A stretch of DNA of 14,244 nt from Bacteroidota bacterium (GTDB lineage: Bacteria > Bacteroidota > Bacteroidia > Bacteroidales > Prolixibacteraceae), in the NCBI GenBank assembly GCA_030632865.1, contig DAOVTY010000054.1:1-14244 (forward strand), in the 5' to 3' direction. The translations under genes and the position numbers were made by a program. The notes beneath the pieces were generated by a model. The model ran no database searches and was not told the origin of the DNA. It was given only the letters and a program-made list of their open reading frames with translations. Every line of letters begins with the position of its first letter. Positions within the stretch are counted from its first letter, which is position 1. Positions 1 through 6,028 of this stretch are shown piece after piece.

Positions 1-30
1 CTATTCAAAAAAAAATACGTTTTTTGCAAA

Positions 31-837
31 ATGATTTGGAAATTGGGACTTATCTCTTTTTTACTTTTTATTGGCACTATTTCGGTGCGTGCACAATATA
101 TTAATACCGATGAGTTGGTAATTGTGCCGGGTGAGTTTTTGCCACTTTCCATTTCTGAAATTGAGAAGCGGGGAATAAATTTATCAGGCTCAAGTTACGA
201 CCAAAGTTTAACCACCGGCATTATGCTTTCAAAATTTCAGTTTCCTGTTCAGAATAAAATTATTAGCAGGTTTGGACCGCGCCGTGGACGAATGCACAAT
301 GGTTTAGATATTAGAAGTGCTACGGGTGATACAATTCGTGCAGCATTCGAAGGACAAGTTATTAGTTCGCGTTACTATTACGGTTTTGGGAATTTGATTA
401 TCATTCAACACGAAAAAAATATTAAAACTTTTTACGCGCACCTCTCTAAATTTATTGTAAAATCGGGCAGTCGTGTAAACAGAGGCGAACCGATTGGACG
501 AGCTGGAAATACGGGGCGTTCAACAGGAAGTCATCTCCATTTTGAAATTAGAGAAAATAATCACCCTTACGACCCGGAGTTAATTTATGACTATAAGTTG
601 GGAGAAATTAGAAATGATGTAGAATCTGTAAAAAGCCTTGCGCAATTACAACGCCGTTTAATCCCCAAAGGTTATTCGGTAAACGAGGGTGTGCCTCAAT
701 ATTATACTGTACGGTCGGGCGATTCCTTGTGGCGAATTTCGCGCCGGTTTAAAATGTCTATTAATCATATATGCAATGTAAACCATATTAAAGAGTCTTC
801 AGTTTTGAAAGTTGGACAGGCTTTGAAGTTATATTAG
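31..837 (+). CDS. Secreted M23 (LytM-type) peptidase with C-terminal LysM domain
   Basis: Predicted zinc endopeptidase of family M23 that would cleave peptide cross-bridges in peptidoglycan, exported to the periplasm. The 268-residue product starts with a hydrophobic signal peptide (about residues 1-21, ending VRAQ). The M23 domain spans about 75-185. Its family zinc ligands are visible as H89 and D93 (MHNGLDI) and H170 (HLHFEI), with catalytic-type histidines H137 (YAHLSK) and H168. A LysM domain (about 224-268, starting YYTVRSGDSLW) would anchor it to glycan strands. All residues needed for activity are present, so it looks like an active hydrolase rather than a degenerate EnvC/NlpD-type activator. 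Only 30 bp of upstream sequence are available, so the promoter and any operon partner are unseen. The ATG is supported because it leads straight into the signal peptide. It converges with the mannosidase gene, with 15 bp between the stops. Confidence 0.9.
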   Translation: MIWKLGLISFLLFIGTISVRAQYINTDELVIVPGEFLPLSISEIEKRGINLSGSSYDQSLTTGIMLSKFQFPVQNKIISRFGPRRGRMHNGLDIRSATGDTIRAAFEGQVISSRYYYGFGNLIIIQHEKNIKTFYAHLSKFIVKSGSRVNRGEPIGRAGNTGRSTGSHLHFEIRENNHPYDPELIYDYKLGEIRNDVESVKSLAQLQRRLIPKGYSVNEGVPQYYTVRSGDSLWRISRRFKMSINHICNVNHIKESSVLKVGQALKLY

Positions 838-856
838 TTGAATAATTTCCAACTAA
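834..856. terminator. Hairpin spanning two convergent stop codons
   Basis: TTAGTTG (834-840) and CAACTAA (850-856) form a perfect 7-bp inverted repeat around a 9-base loop. It contains the stop codons of both converging genes. Neither strand has a T run after the stem, so it is not a classical intrinsic terminator. It may act as a weak bidirectional one or only limit convergent read-through. Confidence 0.3.
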
Positions 857-3435
857 AACGCTCCATCCAAAGTACGCACCGTTAAAACCTCTTTCAATTT
901 TGCTTCCATAATTTTTGTTTTAAGATTAATTGACACTCCATCGCCTGGTAGCAAATCAAAATAGTTGTCAGAGAAAAAGCCCTTCTCATCACCAATTTGC
1001 AGGTAAATATTTTTAGCTAGTTTATCAGTTTTTAATTCAATATTAAAACCTGAATTAGTTTTTATAATGGAATATTCAACAGTTGGCTGTGGGATTTTTA
1101 AGTTTTTATACGGAAGGAAATAGTATGAATTTTTTGATAATACTTTGCCATTTTCAACCAACTCGGCAGTAAAAACCATATTTGAAAGCTGCTTACGATA
1201 TTTATATCGATATTCATATTTATTTACATCAAAATAATTGTCGCTCGAATTTGCAGGAATTTCAACCAACGATGCTTCTTCCCAAATTGTTTTTCCATCG
1301 AAATTTATTAATTGTAATCTCAATTCTGCATTTATAGGTTCAAGTCTATCGTTTACAATACCAACTTTAAACTTCACTTTGTCTTCGTGCGGACTAACTA
1401 AAACCTGCTCGAATCCTTTTTTAACATAGTATTGAAGTGCTTTCCAATTCTGATAATAATCGGTAGAACTCCACGATGCCACTGGCCAACAATCATTAAT
1501 TTGCCAATATAAACTGCCCATTGTAAATGGCATTGCACGTCTATGCCCCTCTAAACCAAATTTAATTCCCTCGGCTTGCAAAACATGATTTACGTACAAA
1601 AATGATTCAAAATCTTTGGGTTGTTTGTACTCTTTAAACATGTAATATTCTATTGTTCCGTTGCCAATTGACGAACGCTGGTGCGATTTCATTACATCAG
1701 AAAAAATATCATAATCTTCGGGTAGTGCATACTTTCGTACTGTTGCAATTTCGGGAAACGACTGAAACCCATATTCACTCATAAACCGTGGAAGGTGAGT
1801 GGCATAATTTTCGAAAGGTTCTTTTCCCCACCAAACTCCCCAATAATGTTCGTCGCCATTTACCAAATCTGCTGGCACTCCCTCTCCAGACGATGGACTC
1901 GAACCCCAATAACTTCGTTGCGAATCGAATTCCGCAACAACTTCAGGCAATATTTTATGAAAAATATCGACATATGCTTGCCATATTTTATTGGCATTTT
2001 CTTTACTCTCTGCCTCAGCTTTTTGTTTCCAACCCCAGCCTTCCCAGGCAGCAAGAATCTCGTTATTCCCACACCACAAAGCAATACTGGGGTGATTTCG
2101 TAAACGCTTAACATTATCTATCGCCTCTTGTTTTACATTTTCAAGAAAGGCCTCGTCGCCGGGAAACATGGCACATGCAAACATAAAATCTTGCCAAACC
2201 AAAATGCCATTTTCATCGCAGAGATCGTAAAAAATATCCTCTTCGTAAACGCCGCCGCCCCAAATACGAAGCATATTATTATTCGAATTTTTTGCCGTTT
2301 CTACAACAGTTCGATAATTCTCTTTGGTAACTCTCGGTAAAAAAACATCGTTAGGAATATAATTAGCACCTTTCATAAAAACCGGGTGCCCGTTTAATTT
2401 GAAATAGAAAGAAGTTCCTTCATCGTCTTTGTCGCGAATTAACTCCAATGTTCGAATTCCAATGCGTGTATTTTCCACAATTTTTCGCCCGTCAATATCT
2501 AATTCGCCCGAAATATTATATAAATGCGGATCTCCCAAACCAATTGTCCACCATAATTTTGGATTCTCGATTTCAAAATCGACCTTATATTTTGCCACCC
2601 CTTTTGTAAGTTGAATAGCAGAATTTACGAGTTCTAATTCATCATTTTTTATAGAAATATTTGCCATGCCTTTTGCCGTAGCATCAATTTCGAATACTGC
2701 CGTAAATATTGCTTTTTTATCTTCTATTTTATTTTGAATAATTTGGAGATTCTCAATTTTTGCTTCATCCCAACCGTTCAAAGTAACAGGACGCCAAATT
2801 CCACTGGTAACTAATCGTGGTCCCCAATCCCAGCCAAAATGGTATCCAGCTTTTCGGGTGTAAATGCTAACTTGCTTTTGGTCTTCAACCTTACCAATAA
2901 AAGCTAAATCGTTATCCGATACTGGAATTACATAACCTTGTGCATTGTATTTTTTAATTCCCTCATTTATGGGCGAGTGAAAAATAATATGCAATTCATT
3001 TTCTCCAATTTTCAAAACCTTTTTAACATTGGCCTGCCATTCGCGAAACATATTATCGGCAATCAGTACTTTTTTTCCGTTTTCAAAAACATCGGCATAA
3101 GTATCGAGACCTTTAAAGTCGAGTTCAATAATATCTTTTTGAAGTAAACTTTTATCAACTAAAAAAGTGGTTTTGTACTCCCAATCTACTTTGTCAATCC
3201 ACTGTAGATCGTGTTCATTCATTCTGTAGAAAGGGTCTTCTATTTTATCGTTGGCAAGCAAATCGGTATGAACTGTGCCTGGAACCGTGGCCGGCAGCCA
3301 ATCATTTCTCCCAACCTGATTAAATATCCAGTTTTCTGTTATCTCTTTTTGTAACATTAAATTCGGATCTTTATCTTTAACAGTGCACCCAATAAACAAT
3401 AGAATAATTAGAGTAAATGCAAGCAAGTATCTCAT
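853..3435 (-). CDS. GH2 beta-mannosidase, lipoprotein
   Basis: Glycoside hydrolase family 2 enzyme, most like beta-mannosidases that release terminal beta-1,4-mannose from manno-oligosaccharides or N-glycan cores. The 860-residue product has a lipoprotein signal peptide ending LFIGC (Cys17). The following residues are TVKDKD, a charged stretch that could favour surface export in Bacteroidetes. The N-terminal sugar-binding and immunoglobulin-like domains cover about 30-330 and the TIM barrel about 345-680. The GH2 acid/base is E459 in CGNNEI and the nucleophile is E554 in MSEYGFQ. The pattern LYWQINDCWPVASWSSTDY (643-661) is characteristic of the mannosidase branch rather than beta-galactosidases. 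A C-terminal beta domain follows. Length fits the family. No SusC/SusD pair or other glycan genes are adjacent, so this is not a visible utilisation locus. The exact substrate is inferred. Confidence 0.9.
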   Translation of the reverse strand: MRYLLAFTLIILLFIGCTVKDKDPNLMLQKEITENWIFNQVGRNDWLPATVPGTVHTDLLANDKIEDPFYRMNEHDLQWIDKVDWEYKTTFLVDKSLLQKDIIELDFKGLDTYADVFENGKKVLIADNMFREWQANVKKVLKIGENELHIIFHSPINEGIKKYNAQGYVIPVSDNDLAFIGKVEDQKQVSIYTRKAGYHFGWDWGPRLVTSGIWRPVTLNGWDEAKIENLQIIQNKIEDKKAIFTAVFEIDATAKGMANISIKNDELELVNSAIQLTKGVAKYKVDFEIENPKLWWTIGLGDPHLYNISGELDIDGRKIVENTRIGIRTLELIRDKDDEGTSFYFKLNGHPVFMKGANYIPNDVFLPRVTKENYRTVVETAKNSNNNMLRIWGGGVYEEDIFYDLCDENGILVWQDFMFACAMFPGDEAFLENVKQEAIDNVKRLRNHPSIALWCGNNEILAAWEGWGWKQKAEAESKENANKIWQAYVDIFHKILPEVVAEFDSQRSYWGSSPSSGEGVPADLVNGDEHYWGVWWGKEPFENYATHLPRFMSEYGFQSFPEIATVRKYALPEDYDIFSDVMKSHQRSSIGNGTIEYYMFKEYKQPKDFESFLYVNHVLQAEGIKFGLEGHRRAMPFTMGSLYWQINDCWPVASWSSTDYYQNWKALQYYVKKGFEQVLVSPHEDKVKFKVGIVNDRLEPINAELRLQLINFDGKTIWEEASLVEIPANSSDNYFDVNKYEYRYKYRKQLSNMVFTAELVENGKVLSKNSYYFLPYKNLKIPQPTVEYSIIKTNSGFNIELKTDKLAKNIYLQIGDEKGFFSDNYFDLLPGDGVSINLKTKIMEAKLKEVLTVRTLDGAF

Positions 3436-3438
3436 TTT

Positions 3439-3630
3439 TATCTCATTATAAGTTTAGTTTCTAAAGGTATTTCCCTAATATTATTAATTACTTCAAAGGT
3501 ATTCGATAGAATTCGCAAGCTCATTTCGATGAAACTTGTTTATAAACATCCGTCTGTGTCCGTCAGCTGACGGATGCTCGTTTCATCTCAATTTTTTTTC
3601 TGAATGCAACAATTATGTGCATTCATATTT
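3439..3630 (-). repeat. Intergenic repeat, copy A (upstream of the mannosidase gene)
   Basis: This fills much of the 355-bp gap between the mannosidase and YgaP-like genes. Positions 3439-3530 match 3980-4070 at about 80% by eye, beginning a few bases from each start codon. Positions 3555-3592 match 8700-8737 at 35 of 38 bases, and 3609-3626 resembles 8741-8758. It contains a perfect 16-bp palindrome TCCGTCAGCTGACGGA (3559-3574). Nested 8-bp inverted repeats are gatgaaac/gtttcatc (3528-3535, 3580-3587) and catccgtc/gacggatg (3547-3554, 3569-3576). No open reading frame of note is inside it. Function unknown. Confidence 0.75.
3494..3501 (-). promoter_or_regulatory. Possible -7 box (TACCTTTG) before the mannosidase gene
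   Basis: On the minus strand this reads TACCTTTG, which fits the Bacteroidetes -7 consensus TAnnTTTG, 58 bases before the mannosidase start codon. The same octamer lies 53 bases before the YgaP-like gene inside repeat copy B. A TTG lies 14 bases upstream instead of the usual 19 or so, so the -33 element is poor. The octamer fit is direct; promoter activity is inferred. Confidence 0.35.
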
Positions 3631-3745
3631 CCCAATTCAAAAATAGAATAAAATGTTGCTTTTATAGAATTATTAAACGTTTTGATTTTGTATTTATTAC
3701 AGAATGTATTTCGGTTTGGGCTGAAAATGGTTAAACGTATTAAAA

Positions 3746-3776
3746 TAAAAAGAGCGACATTAACTTTGTCGCTCTC
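3746..3776 (-). terminator. Intrinsic terminator after the YgaP-like gene
   Basis: Inverted repeat agagcgac (3751-3758) and gtcgctct (3768-3775) with a 9-base loop. Read on the minus strand, the GC-rich stem is followed directly by a run of T (complement of the A run at 3747-3751). It sits 15 bp after the stop of the YgaP-like gene, so it should end that transcript and insulate the mannosidase gene from it. Confidence 0.85.
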
Positions 3777-3790
3777 AATAATTTCTTTCG

Positions 3791-3979
3791 TTATTTTTCT
3801 TCTTTATCAGTCGAAAATTTCAATAGGGAATAAAGTGGGCACCATCTAAACAACCCTGTTGTCATTGGAACAAGTCCAACCAATCCCCACCAGCTGTCGA
3901 ACCACACTCCTAAAATAGCAATTACTAAACCAACAACAATTCTCATTAATCTGTCAATTTTCCCAACATTACATTTCAT
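3791..3979 (-). CDS. YgaP-type (DUF2892) small inner-membrane protein
   Basis: A 62-residue membrane protein matching the DUF2892/YgaP transmembrane family. In E. coli YgaP a similar membrane domain is fused to a rhodanese; here it stands alone. The N-terminal MKCNVGKIDRLMRI pattern is characteristic of the family. Two hydrophobic segments follow (about 11-28 and 30-45), separated by a short turn containing DSWW. A cysteine in RWCPLYSLL (C47) sits at the usual family position, and the tail is short and charged. It is probably monocistronic: a terminator follows, and upstream lies 189 bp holding repeat copy B. Role unknown. The link to sulfur or redox chemistry comes only from the rhodanese fusions elsewhere and from the cysteine-rich gene just upstream. 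Confidence 0.82.
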   Translation of the reverse strand: MKCNVGKIDRLMRIVVGLVIAILGVWFDSWWGLVGLVPMTTGLFRWCPLYSLLKFSTDKEEK

Positions 3980-4134
3980 CTTATTATAATTTAAAATTTC
4001 TAAATGTATTTACCTTATATTATTAATTATATCAAAGGTATTCGATAGAATTCACAAGCTTGTTTCTATGTAAATGGATAATAATTTCTGATCTGTTTCC
4101 GAAATATTTATCATGCTTGTTTCTTCTAAAATTT
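3980..4134 (-). repeat. Intergenic repeat, copy B (upstream of the YgaP-like gene)
   Basis: Second copy of the element at 3439-3630, in the same orientation and also beginning at a minus-strand start codon. The proximal 90 bp are well conserved, including a shared 21-base stretch at 4032-4052. The distal 50 bp align without gaps to the palindromic part of copy A but at only about 58% (31 of 53 by eye). The palindrome centre has decayed to an AT-rich sequence, while the flanking ATGCTTGTTTC is kept. It fills most of the gap between the YgaP-like and cysteine-rich genes. Confidence 0.7.
4033..4040 (-). promoter_or_regulatory. Possible -7 box (TACCTTTG) before the YgaP-like gene
   Basis: The minus strand reads TACCTTTG, fitting TAnnTTTG, 53 bases before the start codon. 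It is identical to the octamer in repeat copy A and lies within its best-conserved block. A TTG is 14 bases upstream, shorter than usual. Promoter activity is inferred. Confidence 0.35.
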
Positions 4135-4168
4135 GTACGAAAATAAAACATTAAAACTTACAATAAGT

Positions 4169-4597
4169 TCATAAATCACTCTCTAAAATTTCGCAAGCCG
4201 ATTTAATAAAATTAGGGCATTTTAATTTTAACATATTTTTTTCGTGGGCAAAAGATAGTCCTTCCACAGTTGAAATATCGGAACCAAGGAGTTTTTTGCA
4301 TATTAAACTCCCATGTTTAGCAATAAATTTTTCGTTGAATTTTTGAATACGCAGTTTTGTATTTGCCTTTTCATCGGGGTTCGAAGTTGAATGTCCATGT
4401 TTCATTCCGATTACCATGTACGAACCTGTTATTGCTCCACATGTTTCGGCACAAGTCATTCCGCCACCAAAACCACTCGAAATTTTCAGAGCTGCATTTT
4501 TATCTATCCCCAATTCAGGAGCAAATAAACTAAATACAGTTTGAGCACAGTTGAAATTTGAAAACAGCGCATCTACCTTATTACTTTTTGATGTCAT
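4169..4597 (-). CDS. C_GCAxxG_C_C family cysteine-rich protein
   Basis: A 142-residue protein of the C_GCAxxG_C_C family, small soluble proteins with conserved cysteines thought to be redox-active or metal-binding; no reaction is established. Visible hallmarks are NCAQTVF (C17), then SGFGGGMTCAETCGAITG (C49, C53), then C100, and C127 and C135 near the C-terminus (KCPNFIKSAC). C49 is an addition to the usual GGGM...CGAxTG pattern. No signal peptide or membrane segment is seen. It starts 33 bp after the glycosyltransferase stop on the same strand, so cotranscription is likely, though the functions have no evident link. No strong terminator follows. The family assignment is confident; the biochemical role is unknown. 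Confidence 0.85.
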   Translation of the reverse strand: MTSKSNKVDALFSNFNCAQTVFSLFAPELGIDKNAALKISSGFGGGMTCAETCGAITGSYMVIGMKHGHSTSNPDEKANTKLRIQKFNEKFIAKHGSLICKKLLGSDISTVEGLSFAHEKNMLKLKCPNFIKSACEILESDL

Positions 4598-4630
4598 TGC
4601 GTGAATTGTATTATGCTGATTTATATGTTG

Positions 4631-5617
4631 TTACAGGAAGTGTTGGTTTATCCACTCTATTACTTCCGTCGTATTAATTTCATTCATACATTTAAAATGT
4701 TTTTTAGGACAATTTTTATGTCCTAATTTAGAGCACGGGCGACATTTTAAATTTTCAACTTCAACTATTTTAGAAACTTGCAGCGGTTGGTAAGGGACCA
4801 TACCAAAATCGGGCACTGTATTTCCCCAAAACGAGAGTATTCTTTTTTTGAAAGCGGCAGCAATGTGCATTAATCCGGTGTCGTTTGTTAAAACCAAATT
4901 TGCCGCACGAACTAAAGATGCCGACTGGTTTAAACTAATTTTTCCGGCATAATTTAATACGTTTCCTTTTGATTGAGACAAAACCTTTTCACCCTCATCG
5001 AATTCATTTTTACCTCCAAGTAAAATAACAGGATATTTTATGTTTTGGCAAATTTCAGATACTTTTTCAACCGGAAGTTTTTTTGTGTAATATGTTCCGG
5101 CAATCACAAAAGCGATATAACCATTCTGAAATGGCTCGGGCAATTCTTCATTTTTAAATATCTCTTTTTCAGGAATAAAAAAGTCGAGTCCTTCTCCATC
5201 ATTCTTAATATCGAAAGTTGATATAGTTTCGAGATAGCGATCAACAATATGTTTTTTTGGAAGCCGGTTAATCTTTAATCTTATAAGCAGCATTTTTCGC
5301 CAATTCAACTTATTAACCGAAAAAGATTTAGCCTTAACTCTTCTTTTAATCCGACCACTTCTAAAATTATGATGAAGGTCTATGATATAATCGAATTTCT
5401 CTTCTTTTAATGAATGAAACATTCCTATAAGATTCTCGTCGAAAACATGAACCTTATCAATGTTTGGGTTGGCATCTAAAATAGCTTCATATTTTCGTTT
5501 GGTAATAAAATGAATTTCGGCATTTTTTACTTGGTTTTTCAAGCAACGAGTAACCGGCGATGTTAAAACAATATCGCCAATTGAACTAAACCTTATTATT
5601 AGAAATTTCACCTTCAT
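4631..5617 (-). CDS. Glycosyltransferase family 9 (heptosyltransferase-like)
   Basis: A 328-residue GT-B glycosyltransferase of family 9, the family of lipopolysaccharide heptosyltransferases. It probably transfers a sugar from a nucleotide donor to a lipopolysaccharide core or related surface glycan on the cytoplasmic face. The N-terminus KFLIIRFSSIGDIVLTSPV (4-22) is the family's acceptor-side motif, with D15 in the catalytic-base region. The C-terminal donor-site motif is TNDTGLMHIAAAF (244-256), followed by SFWGNTVPDFG. A four-cysteine cluster near the end (C292, C295, C303, C310) could bind a metal. No signal peptide is present, as expected. The 152-bp upstream gap contains the atpC terminator. 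The donor sugar cannot be read from the sequence. No other glycan-synthesis genes are adjacent. Confidence 0.87.
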   Translation of the reverse strand: MKVKFLIIRFSSIGDIVLTSPVTRCLKNQVKNAEIHFITKRKYEAILDANPNIDKVHVFDENLIGMFHSLKEEKFDYIIDLHHNFRSGRIKRRVKAKSFSVNKLNWRKMLLIRLKINRLPKKHIVDRYLETISTFDIKNDGEGLDFFIPEKEIFKNEELPEPFQNGYIAFVIAGTYYTKKLPVEKVSEICQNIKYPVILLGGKNEFDEGEKVLSQSKGNVLNYAGKISLNQSASLVRAANLVLTNDTGLMHIAAAFKKRILSFWGNTVPDFGMVPYQPLQVSKIVEVENLKCRPCSKLGHKNCPKKHFKCMNEINTTEVIEWINQHFL

Positions 5618-5714
5618 TTATAAAAGCGGGAAGACTAAAGTTTGAAACCTTTAAACGCAAATATCAGAATCTTATTTCAGAAATACAACAAAAATCTCAC
5701 ACGTGTATCTAAAC

Positions 5715-5750
5715 AAAAATCCCTGAAAGTATTAGCTTACAGGGATTTTT
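5715..5750 (-). terminator. Intrinsic terminator after atpC
   Basis: Perfect 11-bp inverted repeat aaaaatccctg (5715-5725) and cagggattttt (5740-5750) around a 14-base loop. On the minus strand it lies 19 bases past the atpC stop and ends in a T run. The stem also ends in T on the plus strand, but no plus-strand gene precedes it. It separates the ATP synthase transcript from the glycosyltransferase gene. Confidence 0.88.
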
Positions 5751-5769
5751 ATAAAATAATATTTTTATT

Positions 5770-6012
5770 CTAAACAGATTCAACCAGAACAACTATTTTA
5801 TTTGACTTATTTTCTATTACTCCTCCTGTTACTTCAAATAAATGCTCTTTATCGTTACTGTCAGTAACCTTAATAGTCCCTTCCCTTAGTGTAGAAAGAA
5901 TAGGAGCATGATTTGTTAAAATTTCAAAACCTCCTTTACTTCCCGGAAGTTGAACCAATTTAACTTCGCCTTCGAACACTTTTTTATCAGGTGTAATTAT
6001 CTCTAAGTACAT
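5770..6012 (-). CDS. atpC: F1 ATP synthase epsilon subunit, short form
   Basis: Epsilon subunit of the F1Fo ATP synthase, part of the central stalk coupling proton flow to rotation. The 80 residues match only the N-terminal beta-sandwich domain: MYLEIITPDKKVFEGEV at the start, the diagnostic GGFEILTNHAPILSTLREG (27-45), and VTGGVIENKSNKIVVLVE at the end. Typical epsilon subunits are about 130-140 residues, with a C-terminal helical hairpin that inhibits ATP hydrolysis. That hairpin is absent. The stop is followed directly by a clean terminator with no frameshifted remainder, so this looks like the natural short form known from Bacteroidetes rather than a truncation. The gene begins 16 bp after atpD. 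Confidence 0.95.
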   Translation of the reverse strand: MYLEIITPDKKVFEGEVKLVQLPGSKGGFEILTNHAPILSTLREGTIKVTDSNDKEHLFEVTGGVIENKSNKIVVLVESV

Positions 6013-6028
6013 AGTTTTTTATTCAGAA

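Noticed and set aside
31..837. Degenerate M23 (activator-type) protein
   Set aside because: All zinc ligands and catalytic histidines are present, so an active peptidase is more likely.
1788..2340. Open frames on both strands inside the mannosidase gene (107, 102, 84 and 70 residues)
   Set aside because: They overlap conserved GH2 coding sequence including the acid/base region and show no recognisable domain; they are shadows of the real frame.
853..3435. Polysaccharide utilisation locus
   Set aside because: A GH2 enzyme is present, but no SusC/SusD, sensor or other carbohydrate enzyme is adjacent.
3439..4134. CRISPR array or tandem repeat
   Set aside because: Only two diverged copies about 540 bp apart with a gene between them, plus a third 5 kb away; no regular spacing or cas gene.
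4155..4169. Hairpin aactta/taagtt at the end of the cysteine-rich gene as a terminator
   Set aside because: The stem is six AT-rich base pairs with a three-base loop and no adequate T tail; too weak to call.
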